A stretch of 64,000 nt of DNA from Nocardia fluminea (GCF_002846365.1 NZ_PJMW01000002.1:1178001-1242000), one strand, 5' to 3'. Numbered from the stretch's first letter, positions 38,751 through 47,658 are shown. Notes: a model not told the origin generated them from the letters alone. Numbers and translations are program-made.

Positions 38751-40151
38751 GTGGCCAAGACCAAAGCAGTCTTCCGGTGCTCCGCGTGCACGCACGAGGT
38801 GTCCAAGTGGGTGGGTAAGTGCCCTGATTGCGGTGCCTGGGGAACGGTGAACGAGGTGGCCGTTTCGGCGTCCACCGCTGCCCCGGGACGCCGGGCGATG
38901 CTGCCGAGCACGGCGGCGGCGCCGTTGTCGCAGATCGACGCCAAGGTCACGCAGGCACGGTCGACGGGGGTGAGCGAGCTCGATCGGGTGCTCGGCGGCG
39001 GCGTGGTGCCGGGATCGGTGGTGCTGCTGTCCGGAGAGCCCGGGGTCGGCAAATCGACGCTGTTGCTCGAGGTCGCGTTCCGGTGGGCGGCGGCGCGCGA
39101 GGAGACCGCGCTGTACGTGACCGCCGAGGAGTCCGCCGGACAGGTGCGGCTGCGGGCCGACCGGACGGGCGCGGTGCACGACCGGGTGTATCTGGCGGCC
39201 GAATCGGATCTGTCGATCGTGCTCGGGCATGTGGAACAGGTGCGGCCGTCGCTGCTGGTCGTCGACTCCGTACAGACCATGCTGGCGCCGGAGGTGGACG
39301 GCGTGATCGGCGGTGTCACCCAGGTGCGCGCGGTCACCGCGGCGCTGACCTCGCTGGCCAAGGCGACCGGCATCGCGGTGCTGCTGGTCGGGCACGTCAC
39401 CAAGGACGGGAATGTGGCGGGTCCGCGCACGCTCGAGCACCTGGTGGACGTGGTGTTGCAGTTCGAGGGCGACAAGAACTCGTCACTGCGGATGGTTCGC
39501 GGCATCAAGAACCGGTTCGGCAGTGCCGACGAGGTGGGCTGCTTCGAACTACACGACGACGGCATCGCCTGTGTCGACGATCCGTCCGGGTTGTTCCTGC
39601 ACCATCGCACCGACACCGTTCCCGGCACGGCGGTGACCGTCGCGATGGACGGCAAGCGGCCGCTGGTGGCCGAGGTGCAGGGGCTGACCGTCAAGACCGA
39701 GATCCCGCAACCACGCCGGGCTGTGAGCGGGCTGGACTACAACCGCGTCGCCATGGTGCTCGCGGTGCTGCAGAGCCGGGGGCGGGTCTTCCTCGGCAAG
39801 CACGATGTGTACGCGGCGACCGTCGGCGGGATGCGTTTGCTCGAGCCGACCGCCGACCTGGCCATCGCCTTGGCCATCGCCTCCGCCGAGGCCGACATCG
39901 CGCTGCCCGCGGGGTGGGTGATCCTCGGCGAGGTCGGGTTGGCCGGTGAGGTTCGCAAGGTCACCGGGCTCGGCCGGCGCCTGGCCGAAGCGGAACGGCT
40001 GGGGTTCACCACCGCGCTCGTTCCGCCGGGTTCGGAGAAAACCAAGACCGGCACCATGCGTATCCACGAGGTCGGGGATCTGCGCTCGGCGCTGCGATTG
40101 GCCGAACTCCGCAAATCCCGCGCATCCCGCGAAGTCGTGGCGGTGGAATAA
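38751..40151 (+). CDS. radA: RadA (Sms) DNA repair ATPase
   Basis: This is a RecA-like branch-migration helicase of 466 residues. The N-terminal zinc finger is [26 protein letters not shown]. Walker A is [17 protein letters not shown] and Walker B is [12 protein letters not shown]. The RadA-specific KNRFG motif is in [14 protein letters not shown]. The C-terminal Lon-protease-like domain has [35 protein letters not shown] without a catalytic Ser-Lys dyad. The GTG start lies 30 bases after a terminator. In related genomes disA follows; here it does not. Confidence 0.96.
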   Translation: MAKTKAVFRCSACTHEVSKWVGKCPDCGAWGTVNEVAVSASTAAPGRRAMLPSTAAAPLSQIDAKVTQARSTGVSELDRVLGGGVVPGSVVLLSGEPGVGKSTLLLEVAFRWAAAREETALYVTAEESAGQVRLRADRTGAVHDRVYLAAESDLSIVLGHVEQVRPSLLVVDSVQTMLAPEVDGVIGGVTQVRAVTAALTSLAKATGIAVLLVGHVTKDGNVAGPRTLEHLVDVVLQFEGDKNSSLRMVRGIKNRFGSADEVGCFELHDDGIACVDDPSGLFLHHRTDTVPGTAVTVAMDGKRPLVAEVQGLTVKTEIPQPRRAVSGLDYNRVAMVLAVLQSRGRVFLGKHDVYAATVGGMRLLEPTADLAIALAIASAEADIALPAGWVILGEVGLAGEVRKVTGLGRRLAEAERLGFTTALVPPGSEKTKTGTMRIHEVGDLRSALRLAELRKSRASREVVAVE

Positions 40152-40306
40152 CTCCGGCAACCCCCCGATGCGGCGCCGGTAAGCCATTGCGCCGCCAATG
40201 TCCATTGACGACGGCGCCGATCCTGCGAACACTGCAAATCGACCCATCTCGAACATGTGACCTATGGCGCACCCGCACAATGCCCCCAGCCTGCGGGAGC
40301 ACGACC

Positions 40307-40981
40307 TCAAGAGGCGAGGTTGAAGGGTTCCGCGGCACTGCGGACGGCACCGAGCTGAGCGACGACCATGTACGCGCCCGCGGGCACCTGGAGCCGGTCG
40401 CCCGCGCACTGCGGCTGCGAGGTGGTGCCGAACCAGGTGCCCTTGTACGAGAGTTGTTCACCGGCCTTGAGCGTCTTCATCTCCGCCGGGGCGTCCTGGT
40501 TGCAGTCGTTGCTCGCCCAGAGCCTGCGCTGGCCGTCCAGGGTGTAGACGAGGAACTGCGGGCCCGCGCCGAGATCGCGCGAGCAGGACGCGGAGGAGAT
40601 GTTGGTGATCACCGTGCCGAACGCGGGCTGGTCGCCGACCCGGTAGGTCGGCTGGCCGACTGTCACCTTGAGCGCCAGCGACTGATCCGAGCACGGCTGT
40701 GCGGCGGGCTGGTCGGCGGCACTCGCCGTCGCGCTCGGGGTCACCGACCCGCTGGGGGTGGCCGACGCGCTACTCGACGTCGAGCTCGGCTCGGACGCGC
40801 TCGACTCCGCCGACGTGGTCGTGCTCGCGGCCGCCTTGTCGGCACCGGCCGAGTCGCCGCCGCGCGCGACCATGGTGACGAGCCAGATCACGATCGCGAG
40901 CGCGACGATGATGACGCCGATCGCGAGTGCACGGCGGCGCCAGTAGATCTCCGGTGACAGCGGTCCATTCGGTTCCAGCAC
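40307..40981 (-). CDS. Membrane-anchored secreted protein (Rv3587c-like)
   Basis: This 224-residue protein has a short cytoplasmic N-terminus (PNGPLSPEIYWRRR), one membrane helix (about 17-38), a Ser/Thr/Ala-rich spacer of about 50 residues, and an extracellular beta-sandwich domain. The domain has four Cys likely in disulfides (QPCSDQ, ASCSRD, NDCNQD, PQCAGD) and reads GQPTYRVGDQPAFGTVITNISSASC...GEQLSYKGTWFGTTSQPQC. It matches the conserved mycobacterial gene between disA and canB. The function is unknown. Confidence 0.8.
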   Translation of the reverse strand: MLEPNGPLSPEIYWRRRALAIGVIIVALAIVIWLVTMVARGGDSAGADKAAASTTTSAESSASEPSSTSSSASATPSGSVTPSATASAADQPAAQPCSDQSLALKVTVGQPTYRVGDQPAFGTVITNISSASCSRDLGAGPQFLVYTLDGQRRLWASNDCNQDAPAEMKTLKAGEQLSYKGTWFGTTSQPQCAGDRLQVPAGAYMVVAQLGAVRSAAEPFNLAS

Positions 40982-41062
40982 GCCTCAACGGTAAGCGCAG
41001 CGCGCAGGGGCGCGCTCGATGACCTCGGCGTGTCGGGGGCCGAACCGGGTGGGAGTCCCGGT

Positions 41063-41686
41063 TCAGACCACCTCGCCGATGTTGCCGACAGTGCGCCGCA
41101 GGTGCACGCGGCCGTCTTCGAGCTTGTAGGTGACGCTCGCGATAGCGCACTGACCAGTGGCAACGCGCTGGGAGATGATCATCGAGCGCTGCATGAGCAA
41201 CTTGCTGGTCTCCACCACGTGGCGCGCTTCGAGTTCGTCGACCGTGTTCAGGCCTTCGCGACGGCCCACCAGGATCGACGGGGTCACCCGCTCGACCACG
41301 CTGCGAATGAACCCACCCGGCACCTCGCCGCCGTCGAGCGCGTCGATGGTGGCCTTCACGGCGCCGCAGCTGTCGTGCCCGAGGACGACGATCAGGGGCA
41401 CGTTGAGCACCTCGACGCCGTATTCGATCGAGCCGAGCACCGAACTGTCCACGACGTGGCCCGCTGTGCGCACCACGAACATGTCGCCGAGCCCCTGGTC
41501 GAAGATCAGTTCGGCGGCGACGCGGGAATCACCGCAGCCGAACAGGATCGCGTGGGGGTTTTGGCCCCCGACGAGTTTGGCTCGGTCCGCGGCACCCTGG
41601 CTAGGATGCTGAAGGGTGTCGTTGACGAAGCGCTCATTGCCTTCGCGCAACGACTTCCAGGCGCTTATCGGATTGGAACCAGGCAT
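41063..41686 (-). CDS. canB: Beta-carbonic anhydrase
   Basis: This is a zinc beta-carbonic anhydrase interconverting CO2 and bicarbonate. From MPGSNPISAWK it has 207 residues, exactly the length of Rv3588c. The zinc ligands and dyad are at the expected places: Cys51, Asp53 and Arg55 (FGCGDSRV), His104 and Cys107 (LGHDSCGAV). It ends RRTVGNIGEVV. ATG 41695 is a possible alternative start. It is divergent from mutY across 90 bases. Confidence 0.95.
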   Translation of the reverse strand: MPGSNPISAWKSLREGNERFVNDTLQHPSQGAADRAKLVGGQNPHAILFGCGDSRVAAELIFDQGLGDMFVVRTAGHVVDSSVLGSIEYGVEVLNVPLIVVLGHDSCGAVKATIDALDGGEVPGGFIRSVVERVTPSILVGRREGLNTVDELEARHVVETSKLLMQRSMIISQRVATGQCAIASVTYKLEDGRVHLRRTVGNIGEVV

Positions 41687-41776
41687 ACCGACCATTGTGC
41701 ACAGCGTCTCGGTTACCAGCGAGTCCGCCACGTTACGCGTCGGCAAAGAGAGACTGGCTCAGAGGAAACGGGAACG

Positions 41777-42655
41777 GTGAGCATCGACGCGCAGGCCCTG
41801 CTCGGCTGGTTCGACGACACGGCGCGCGCGCTGCCGTGGCGCGAGCCGGACGCGACCGCATGGCACATCCTGATGAGCGAGATCATGCTCCAGCAGACGC
41901 CCGTGGTGCGGGTGGAGCCGATCTGGCGCGAATGGGTGGCGCGCTGGCCGGTGCCCTCGGCGATGGCGGCGTCCTCGCAAGCTGAGGTGCTGCGGGCGTG
42001 GGGCAAGTTGGGATATCCGCGGCGGGCGCTGCGGTTGCACGAGTGCGCGCGGGTGCTGGCAGCCGAACACGGTGATGTGGTCCCCGCCGATGTCGACGTG
42101 CTGCTGAGCCTGCCGGGTATCGGCGCGTACACCGCCCGCGCCGTGGCATGTTTCGCCTACGGACAGCGAGTTCCCGTGGTGGACACGAATGTTCGGCGCG
42201 TCGTCGCGCGAGCGGTGCACGGCCGCGAGCCGGGCAATCCGTCGTCGCGCGATCTCGCCGAAACCGAGGCGCTGCTGCCCGTTCCGGTGCCGCGAGCCGC
42301 GAGGTTCTCGGCGGCCCTGATGGAACTGGGCGCCCTGGTGTGCACCGCCCGCAACCCCGACTGCGCGCGCTGCCCGCTGCCGAGCTGTGCGTGGGTCACA
42401 GCGGGTAAACCGGCCGCTGCGGTGGCGCGGAAGGCGCAGAAGTACGAGGGCACCGACCGCCAGGCCCGTGGGCGGCTGCTCGATGTGCTGCGCGACGCGT
42501 CGGGCCCGGTCGAGCGGATTCGTCTCGACCTGGCATGGACACGCGATCCGGGTCAGCGTGCGCGGGCGCTGGATTCGCTACTGGTCGACGGGTTGATCGA
42601 GCAGACCGACGACGGACTGTTCGCGCTCGCGGGCGAAGGAAGCGCTGCGGGTTGA
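41777..42655 (+). CDS. mutY: MutY, adenine DNA glycosylase
   Basis: This base-excision glycosylase removes adenine opposite 8-oxoguanine, 292 residues. It has PWREPDATAWHILMSEIMLQQTPVVRVEPIW with the catalytic Glu, the helix-hairpin-helix LLSLPGIGAYTARAVACFAYG, and the catalytic Asp in VPVVDTNVRRVVAR. The iron-sulfur cluster motif is CTARNPDCARCPLPSC. The C-terminal NUDIX-like MutT domain of proteobacterial MutY is reduced to about 70 residues, as in mycobacteria. The GTG start at 41777 follows AGAGGAAA; a much longer upstream frame overlapping canB is not supported. Confidence 0.93.
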   Translation: MSIDAQALLGWFDDTARALPWREPDATAWHILMSEIMLQQTPVVRVEPIWREWVARWPVPSAMAASSQAEVLRAWGKLGYPRRALRLHECARVLAAEHGDVVPADVDVLLSLPGIGAYTARAVACFAYGQRVPVVDTNVRRVVARAVHGREPGNPSSRDLAETEALLPVPVPRAARFSAALMELGALVCTARNPDCARCPLPSCAWVTAGKPAAAVARKAQKYEGTDRQARGRLLDVLRDASGPVERIRLDLAWTRDPGQRARALDSLLVDGLIEQTDDGLFALAGEGSAAG

Positions 42656-42753
42656 CCCGAGCGCCGGGATCACCCGCTCGCCCGTGCCGCCACAGGATCG
42701 CGCTGATCGACGGATCGGTCGAACCCGATGCGTCGATTCCCGGTCGTGCCCCC

Positions 42754-43509
42754 CTAATCGGGGTCGCGGCTGGTCACGCGGTCCAGAAATCGGCCGACAT
42801 GCTCGCGATAGGCCTCGGGTTGTTCATCGTGGACGAGATGACCCGCGCCCGCTATCCGCACGTACTCCGCGTCGGGAACCGCCGCGGCCATCGTTCGCAT
42901 CTGACCCGGCGGGGTGATGGTGTGCTCGCCTTCGATGAGCAGGGTGGGCACCCGCAGCGACTTCCACTCGGTCCAGAAGTCGCGTGTGCCCCATTCCTCG
43001 GAGATCGCGCGAAAGGTGTCGACCTCGCCGTGCAGGCGGTAGCCGTCGGATGCCGCGGTGAACGCGCGCAGGAAATAGGTGCCCGCGACGGGGCCGAAGT
43101 AGTCGAGCACGGCCTGCTCGTCGGCGAACGGTTGCGGCCAGGAGTGGATCAGCTCGGCCCAGTGGGCGGCGGTGCGGCCGGTGAAGTCGGGGGCGATGTC
43201 CTCGACGACGATCGCGCGCACCCGCCCGGGATAGCTCGCCGCGAACACCCACCCGTGGATCGCGCCCATCGAGTGCCCGACGATCACCATCGGCTCGGTG
43301 ATCGCGGCGGTGTGCTCGGCGAGATCGGCGACGAACGCCTCGGTGGTGAGCTCGGCGGGCGCCGGCCGCCCGTGCCCGGCGGCATCCACCGCGTGAACAT
43401 GCCCGTACTCGCGCAACCACGGCACCTGATCCGCCCAGGTCCGTGCGCTCCCCATCAGCCCGTGCAACAGCAGAATCGGAACCCCGGACCCGCCTTCGTC
43501 GTACAACAC
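42754..43509 (-). CDS. Alpha/beta hydrolase (Rv3591c-like)
   Basis: This is a serine hydrolase of the alpha/beta fold, 251 residues, substrate unknown. It has the oxyanion segment LLLHGLMGSARTW, the nucleophile elbow VIVGHSMGAIHGW with Ser80, an acid in LLIEGEHTITPP and the catalytic His in GAGHLVHDEQPEAY. It is conserved between mutY and mhuD in mycobacteria. The roughly 140-base gap to mhuD carries the divergent promoters. Confidence 0.87.
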   Translation of the reverse strand: MLYDEGGSGVPILLLHGLMGSARTWADQVPWLREYGHVHAVDAAGHGRPAPAELTTEAFVADLAEHTAAITEPMVIVGHSMGAIHGWVFAASYPGRVRAIVVEDIAPDFTGRTAAHWAELIHSWPQPFADEQAVLDYFGPVAGTYFLRAFTAASDGYRLHGEVDTFRAISEEWGTRDFWTEWKSLRVPTLLIEGEHTITPPGQMRTMAAAVPDAEYVRIAGAGHLVHDEQPEAYREHVGRFLDRVTSRDPD

Positions 43510-43648
43510 GCCTCCGATACTGCCCCAGCTGCGTCATGTCGCCGAAGGCGAGTTCGCGGGCGGCCCGATCCGAACTGGGTGGAGGGCAGATCGAGGCACG
43601 CCAGGGCCGCGAACACCAGGCGCCGGACGGCACAGATACTGTCGGCTC

Positions 43649-43972
43649 ATGGCTGTTGTGAAGATCAATGCGATCGAAGTTCCCGAGGGCGCGGGCCCCG
43701 AGCTCGAGAAGCGGTTCGCCGCGCGTGCGGGCGCGGTGGAGAACTCCCCCGGTTTCCTGGGGTTCCAGTTGCTGCGTCCCGTCGCCGGCGACAACCGGTA
43801 TTTCGTTGTGACGCAGTGGGATTCGGAGGAATCGTTCGCCGCCTGGCGTGACGGGCCCGCCCGTGCGGCGCATGCCGGAAACGGTGGCGACGGCGAGCGT
43901 CCCAAGCCGGTGTCGACGGGTGCCTCGCTGCTCGAGTTCGAGGTCGTCCTAGACGTGCCGGCGAAGGCCTGA
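43649..43972 (+). CDS. mhuD: MhuD-like heme-degrading monooxygenase
   Basis: This is an IsdG-fold antibiotic-biosynthesis-monooxygenase-type protein of 107 residues, closely matching M. tuberculosis MhuD (Rv3592), which breaks haem into mycobilin and free iron without releasing CO. The key residues Asn7 (VVKINAIEV), Trp66 (FAAWRDGPA) and His75 (RAAHAGN) are all in register. FLGFQLLRPVAGDNRYFVVTQWDSE and SLLEFEVVLDV form the dimeric ferredoxin-like fold. It probably recycles haem iron in the cytoplasm. Confidence 0.93.
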   Translation: MAVVKINAIEVPEGAGPELEKRFAARAGAVENSPGFLGFQLLRPVAGDNRYFVVTQWDSEESFAAWRDGPARAAHAGNGGDGERPKPVSTGASLLEFEVVLDVPAKA

Positions 43973-44029
43973 CAGCGGCGTTTCCGCCGGACATGCGAAT
44001 ACGTGTATTGACGTGGGTGGCTCACGACT

Positions 44030-44150
44030 GTCACAGTTCGAGGGAACATCCGCGAGGGTGCGCGGTAATTCCGGTGTGAGTCCGGAGCGGTCGCGCCACT
44101 GTATCCACGCACCGGGTCCCCGGTGCCGGAGAGCCAGACACCGGCACCTT
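44030..44150 (+). ncRNA. Cobalamin riboswitch (leader of cbtBA)
   Basis: The leader contains the ordered blocks of an adenosylcobalamin aptamer. GAGGGTGCGCGGTAATTCCGG and GTGTGAGTCCGGAGCGG are followed by the hallmark B12 box CGCGCCACTGTATCC, then CCGGTGCCGGAGAGCCAGACAC (paired across with ACCGGGTCCCCGGT). It ends about 50 bases before the cbtB ATG, close enough to sequester the GAGGAGG ribosome-binding site. TTGACG at 44008 may be the promoter -35. Confidence 0.93.
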
Positions 44151-44198
44151 CGCACCACACTTCAACCGTGGGACGCGTATCCCTAGAGGAGGACCCGA

Positions 44199-44399
44199 AT
44201 GGCTATCGCGCATTCACCCAGCCGGTCTACCGGTCTCGACACCCTCGCAACCGTGCTCGTCACGGTCGGTGTCGTCCTGCTCGCACTGCTCGCCCTGTAC
44301 CTGGTCGGTTTCGACCAGGGGGCCGTCTCGCGTAGCGGGATGTTCCTCCACGAGCTGATGCACGACGGACGTCACCTGCTGGGTGTTCCGTGCCACTGA
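44199..44399 (+). CDS. cbtB: CbtB, cobalt transporter subunit
   Basis: This 66-residue single-pass membrane protein has one helix (about 15-37) and a C-terminal metal-binding tail FLHELMHDGRHLLGVPCH with four His and one Cys, the hallmark of CbtB. It acts with CbtA in cobalt uptake for B12 synthesis. GAGGAGG precedes the ATG. The gene is under the cobalamin riboswitch and its last codons overlap the cbtA start. Confidence 0.93.
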   Translation: MAIAHSPSRSTGLDTLATVLVTVGVVLLALLALYLVGFDQGAVSRSGMFLHELMHDGRHLLGVPCH

Positions 44400-45175
44400 T
44401 CGGATCGTTCAAGACCCTGCTGTTGCGTGGCCTGCTGGCCGGCTTGATCGCCGGTCTGCTGGCCGCCACAGTGGGTTACTTCGTCGGCGAGCCCCAGATT
44501 GACGCCGCGATCGCCATCGAGGAAGCCGCGGCCGCTCCAGTCGAGCACGGCCAGGACACGGCGCAGGCGCCGGGCAACTCCCACGAGGACGAGGAAGGAC
44601 CGCTGGTCAGCCGGTCGGGCCAGAAGGCGGGGCAGTTCCTCGCGCTGGGTTTGGCGGGCATGGCGTTCGGCGCATTGTTCGCGTCGGCGGTGAATATCGC
44701 TCGTCGGTTCACGAACCTGTCAGGGCCGCAATTGTCGCTGACCTCGGCAGTTCTCGCGTGGGCGGCGATCGTCGCGGTGCCGTTCTTCAAATACCCGGCC
44801 ACCCCGCCGGCCGTGGGCGATCCGGAGTCCATGAACGAGCGCACCTGGCTGTGGCTCGCGGCCGTCGTACTCGGCCTCCTGGCCATCGCGGCCGCCGTCG
44901 CCGTCTACCGTGCGCTCGCCGTGCCGGACACGCTGCGGCTCGTCGCCGGGGTCGGCGCGTTCGTCGTGGTCACCACGGTCGGTTACGTGCTGCTGCCCGG
45001 CGTGAACGAGGTGGCCGACGACTTCCCCGCCACCCTGCTGTGGCACTTCCGGGTGGCCTCGCTGGCCGAAACCACCACGCTGTGGGCGAGTTTGGGGCTG
45101 GCGTTCGCCGCGCTCACGGAATTCGCTTCGCGGCGTAGCACTCCGGTAGTGGACCAGGTTCCTACCGCAGGGTGA
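44390..45175 (+). CDS. cbtA: CbtA, cobalt transporter subunit
   Basis: This 261-residue CbtA-family membrane protein has five or six helices (RGLLAGLIAGLLAATVGYFVGEP at the N-terminus, then FLALGLAGMAFGALFASAV, AWAAIVAVPFFKYPATPPAVGDP). Family-typical acidic/His stretches fall in the first loop (EHGQDTAQAPGNSHEDEEG). The GTG start at 44390 overlaps cbtB by ten bases, so the two are coupled. B12 should shut off both through the riboswitch. Confidence 0.92.
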   Translation: MPLIGSFKTLLLRGLLAGLIAGLLAATVGYFVGEPQIDAAIAIEEAAAAPVEHGQDTAQAPGNSHEDEEGPLVSRSGQKAGQFLALGLAGMAFGALFASAVNIARRFTNLSGPQLSLTSAVLAWAAIVAVPFFKYPATPPAVGDPESMNERTWLWLAAVVLGLLAIAAAVAVYRALAVPDTLRLVAGVGAFVVVTTVGYVLLPGVNEVADDFPATLLWHFRVASLAETTTLWASLGLAFAALTEFASRRSTPVVDQVPTAG

Positions 45176-45211
45176 TCCACGCGAGCAGCTGAGAACGGCA
45201 GTGTCGGTGTC

Positions 45212-45664
45212 ATGACCGGCACTGCCTTTCTTGTTTCCAGCCCTCGCCCCCGCGCGGTGAACGTCGCGTTCGGCGGGATCATCACCGCACTCGCCGCCGG
45301 GGTCGCGGAAGGACTGCTGCGCGCCGTTCGCGGTGGTGATGAATTCGGTGCCACTGCGACGGGTTTGCTACCCCGCCTGGTCATCTACCTGGCCGTCGCC
45401 GGGGTGGCCCTGTACATGCTGAACGGCAGCCGGGTGGCGCGTGCGCTGTTGACCGTCGGTATCGGCGTGGTCGGCCTGGTCTCGCTGATCATCGAGCCAC
45501 TGGCGGTGGTGCTGTCGACCGACGACTACGCGACCCTGTTCGACGGCATGTCCCCCAGCTCGACCGTGCTGGCGGGCTGCCGGACCGTGCACATCCTTGC
45601 CGTCGTCATCGCGATCCCGGCCATGTACACCCCCGCCGCGCACCGCTGGTTCACCCAGCGGTGA
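45212..45664 (+). CDS. Small integral membrane protein, unknown function
   Basis: This 150-residue protein has four predicted membrane helices (about 15-35, 52-70, 75-100 and 122-142) and no known motif. It starts 36 bases after cbtA on the same strand and may be co-transcribed, though a link to cobalt is only positional. The 3-prime end converges on the osmC gene with 14 bases between. Confidence 0.6.
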   Translation: MTGTAFLVSSPRPRAVNVAFGGIITALAAGVAEGLLRAVRGGDEFGATATGLLPRLVIYLAVAGVALYMLNGSRVARALLTVGIGVVGLVSLIIEPLAVVLSTDDYATLFDGMSPSSTVLAGCRTVHILAVVIAIPAMYTPAAHRWFTQR

Positions 45665-45678
45665 CGGCGGGCGCCCGC

Positions 45679-46116
45679 TCAGGCCAGTGCCGCGTCCAGC
45701 TCGATCTCGGCCACACCGGTGAGGGCCTTGCTCACCGGGCAACCGTTCTTGGCCGCGAGGGCAGCCGCGGCGAACCCGTCGGCGTCGAGGCCGGACGCAC
45801 GCCCACGCACGGTGAGCTTGATCTTGCTGATCTGGAAGCCACCGGCCGGGTCCGGCGCGAGGGTGACATCGGCGTTGACGTCGAGGCCTTCCGGCGTACC
45901 ACCGGCATTGGCGATCTCCGCCGACAGCGCCATCGAGTAGCACGAGGAATGCGCCGCCCCGATCAGCTCCTCCGGGCTGGTGCCCTGGGCCGTGTCGGCC
46001 ACCCGGCGAGGCCAGCTCACATCGAACTTGCCCAGGCCCGAACTGACCAGCTCGACCTGTCCTGACCCGTCCTGCAATCCGCCTGACCACAGTGTGCGTG
46101 CGCTACGAGTCGCCAT
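45679..46116 (-). CDS. OsmC-family peroxide reductase
   Basis: This is a thiol peroxidase of the OsmC/Ohr family, 145 residues. It is of the OsmC rather than Ohr type: WSGGLQDGSGQVELVSSG, then TSPEELIGAAHSSCYSMALS with the peroxidatic Cys59 and AALAAKNGCPVSKALTGV with the resolving Cys126. It detoxifies organic hydroperoxides. The ATG at 46116 opens MATRSARTLW. No MarR-type regulator is adjacent. Confidence 0.91.
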   Translation of the reverse strand: MATRSARTLWSGGLQDGSGQVELVSSGLGKFDVSWPRRVADTAQGTSPEELIGAAHSSCYSMALSAEIANAGGTPEGLDVNADVTLAPDPAGGFQISKIKLTVRGRASGLDADGFAAAALAAKNGCPVSKALTGVAEIELDAALA

Positions 46117-46171
46117 CGCGATCCCTTCGGTTCGAGTTGTCTTGCGTCCGGTGACGAACCTACTCGGATGC

Positions 46172-46618
46172 TCAGACGGTGGCGCTGGTGATTTCGTCGA
46201 GGCGCTCGAGCTTGTCGGGCCAGACCTGCTGGTGTAGATCGCGGATCGCCGCGGTGGGGAACCCGGAGTGCCGCAGGCGCAGGCGGATACCGCGTGGTTG
46301 TTTGCGGAATTCGGCGGCGACCACGGTTTCCACGCCCTCGGTGGCGGCCGTGACCCAGGTGAATTCGATCCGCTGATTCGGCTCGAGCAACAGGATGCGA
46401 CCGTAATGGGGGTTGCGCTTCTCGGGCGAGCCGGTGTCGAAGTAGAGGGGCTCGTCGACGGCGGGGCGCATCAGTACCGATCCGGGAACGGCCAGCCATA
46501 AATCCAGGCCTTGGGTCCAGGCCGCGTAGAGCAGGCTGGGCGAGGCTTTCATCACGCGCTCGACCGTGAGCTCGTGTGGCCGCGTGGACAGGTCCGGGTG
46601 GCGAACTGGCTGGTCCAT
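46172..46618 (-). CDS. SRPBCC (AHSA1-like) domain protein
   Basis: This 148-residue protein has the START/Bet v1-like fold of the AHSA1 group: LTVERVMKASPSLLYAAWTQGLDLWLAVPGS, then GRILLLEPNQRIEFTWVTAA and the C-terminal helix DLHQQVWPDKLERLDEITSATV. Such proteins bind hydrophobic ligands or act with ArsR regulators; none is next to it. Its function is not predictable from sequence. Confidence 0.8.
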   Translation of the reverse strand: MDQPVRHPDLSTRPHELTVERVMKASPSLLYAAWTQGLDLWLAVPGSVLMRPAVDEPLYFDTGSPEKRNPHYGRILLLEPNQRIEFTWVTAATEGVETVVAAEFRKQPRGIRLRLRHSGFPTAAIRDLHQQVWPDKLERLDEITSATV

Positions 46619-46673
46619 CAGCCGACCTTACCGGTCATGACCGGCCGATCCTCCCATCGGGTATCCGACAGAG

Positions 46674-46994
46674 TTACCCAGGATTCGTCACGCGCGCGAG
46701 CACGATGCCGCCGAGGATCAGCGACAAGGCCAGCGCGCGGCCCGCACTCAGCGGATCTTTGTGCACGAGCACGCCGAGACCGATCGCGCCGAGCGCGCCG
46801 ATTCCGGTGAAAACCGCGTAGGCGGTGCCCACCGGGAGGGTCTGCATGGCGCGCGAGAGCAGGTAGACGGCCAGCGAGCCGAGCGCGACGCAGAGCACCG
46901 TGGGACCGAGTCTGGTGAAGTTCTCGGTCGGTTTGATGGTCTGCGACCATACGATCTCGACCAGCCCGGCCAAGCCGAGCACCACCCAGCTCAT
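46674..46994 (-). CDS. SMR-family transporter (SugE/Gdx-like)
   Basis: This 106-residue small multidrug resistance protein has four helices. The conserved membrane Glu13 lies in MSWVVLGLAGLVEIVWSQTIK and the SugE-like FTRLGPTVLCVALGSLAVYLLSRAMQTLPVGTAYAVFTGIGALGAIGLG follows. Members of this subgroup export guanidinium or quaternary ammonium ions. The usual Lys/Gly of the guanidinium signature after EIVWA is changed here to SQTIK. The ATG overlaps the azoR stop (ATGA), so the two are coupled. No guanidine riboswitch was seen. Confidence 0.87.
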   Translation of the reverse strand: MSWVVLGLAGLVEIVWSQTIKPTENFTRLGPTVLCVALGSLAVYLLSRAMQTLPVGTAYAVFTGIGALGAIGLGVLVHKDPLSAGRALALSLILGGIVLARVTNPG

Positions 46995-47644
46995 CGCACG
47001 TAATCCTTGGCGAGCAAACGCACTTCGGCCTGTGCGGCGGCGAGCGAGGCCGCGTGAGCGTCGCGCAGATGGGCGAGGTTCGGATCCAGCACGGCATTGG
47101 CCAGTTCCGCGTTGACGAACACCGTGTCGGTGACAGCGAAGTGACCGGCGAAGAAGTCGCGCAGGAAACGTTCCTGATAGTCGAACGCCGCCTTGGGCGC
47201 GCCGGGTGAGTACGCCCCGCCCCGCGCCGTGACGACGACGAACCTGCGATCCCCCAACGACATTCGAGGGAAGGTCACCTGGTCCAGCCAGGCTTTCAGA
47301 GACGCGGGAACGGAGTAGTTGTACATCGGTGTGCCGATCAGGATCACGTCGGCGGCCAGTAGTTGGGCCAGCAGCGGTTCGGCCACCCGCCATGCGGCCT
47401 TCGCGGCGGGAGTGACGGCGAGTTCCGCGAGCCGGTCGAGGTCGGTGACCCCGGCAGCGAGGACGGCGTCACACAGTTCGGTCCAGCCCTCGTCGATGAA
47501 CGGCACCGGCTCGACGGCGAGGTCGCGGTAGGTGAAGGTGCCGCCGGGTTCGGCGTCGCGCCAGGCCTGGACGAATTCGGCGCCGAGGCGGCGGCTGAGG
47601 GAGTTCGTCCGCGCGCTGGCGTCGAGGTGCAGCAGGTGCGTCAT
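46991..47644 (-). CDS. azoR: FMN-dependent NADH-azoreductase (AzoR-like)
   Basis: This is a flavodoxin-fold NADH:quinone/azo reductase of 217 residues. It has LHLDASARTNSLSRRLGAEFVQAWRD (FMN phosphate loop), LIGTPMYNYSVPASLKAWLDQVTFPRM (flavin-binding PMYN), and VVVTARGGAYSPGAPKAAFDYQERFLRDFFAGHF. It likely detoxifies quinones or azo dyes. It is divergent from a TetR gene with several overlapping palindromes between, and coupled to a small multidrug transporter downstream. Confidence 0.92.
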   Translation of the reverse strand: MTHLLHLDASARTNSLSRRLGAEFVQAWRDAEPGGTFTYRDLAVEPVPFIDEGWTELCDAVLAAGVTDLDRLAELAVTPAAKAAWRVAEPLLAQLLAADVILIGTPMYNYSVPASLKAWLDQVTFPRMSLGDRRFVVVTARGGAYSPGAPKAAFDYQERFLRDFFAGHFAVTDTVFVNAELANAVLDPNLAHLRDAHAASLAAAQAEVRLLAKDYVR

Positions 47645-47658
47645 GAGATCTTCCTAAC

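Noticed and set aside
40152..40306. Possible disA remnant after radA
   Set aside because: None of the six frames shows DAC or HhH motif pieces; the gap is too short to hold a recognisable relic.
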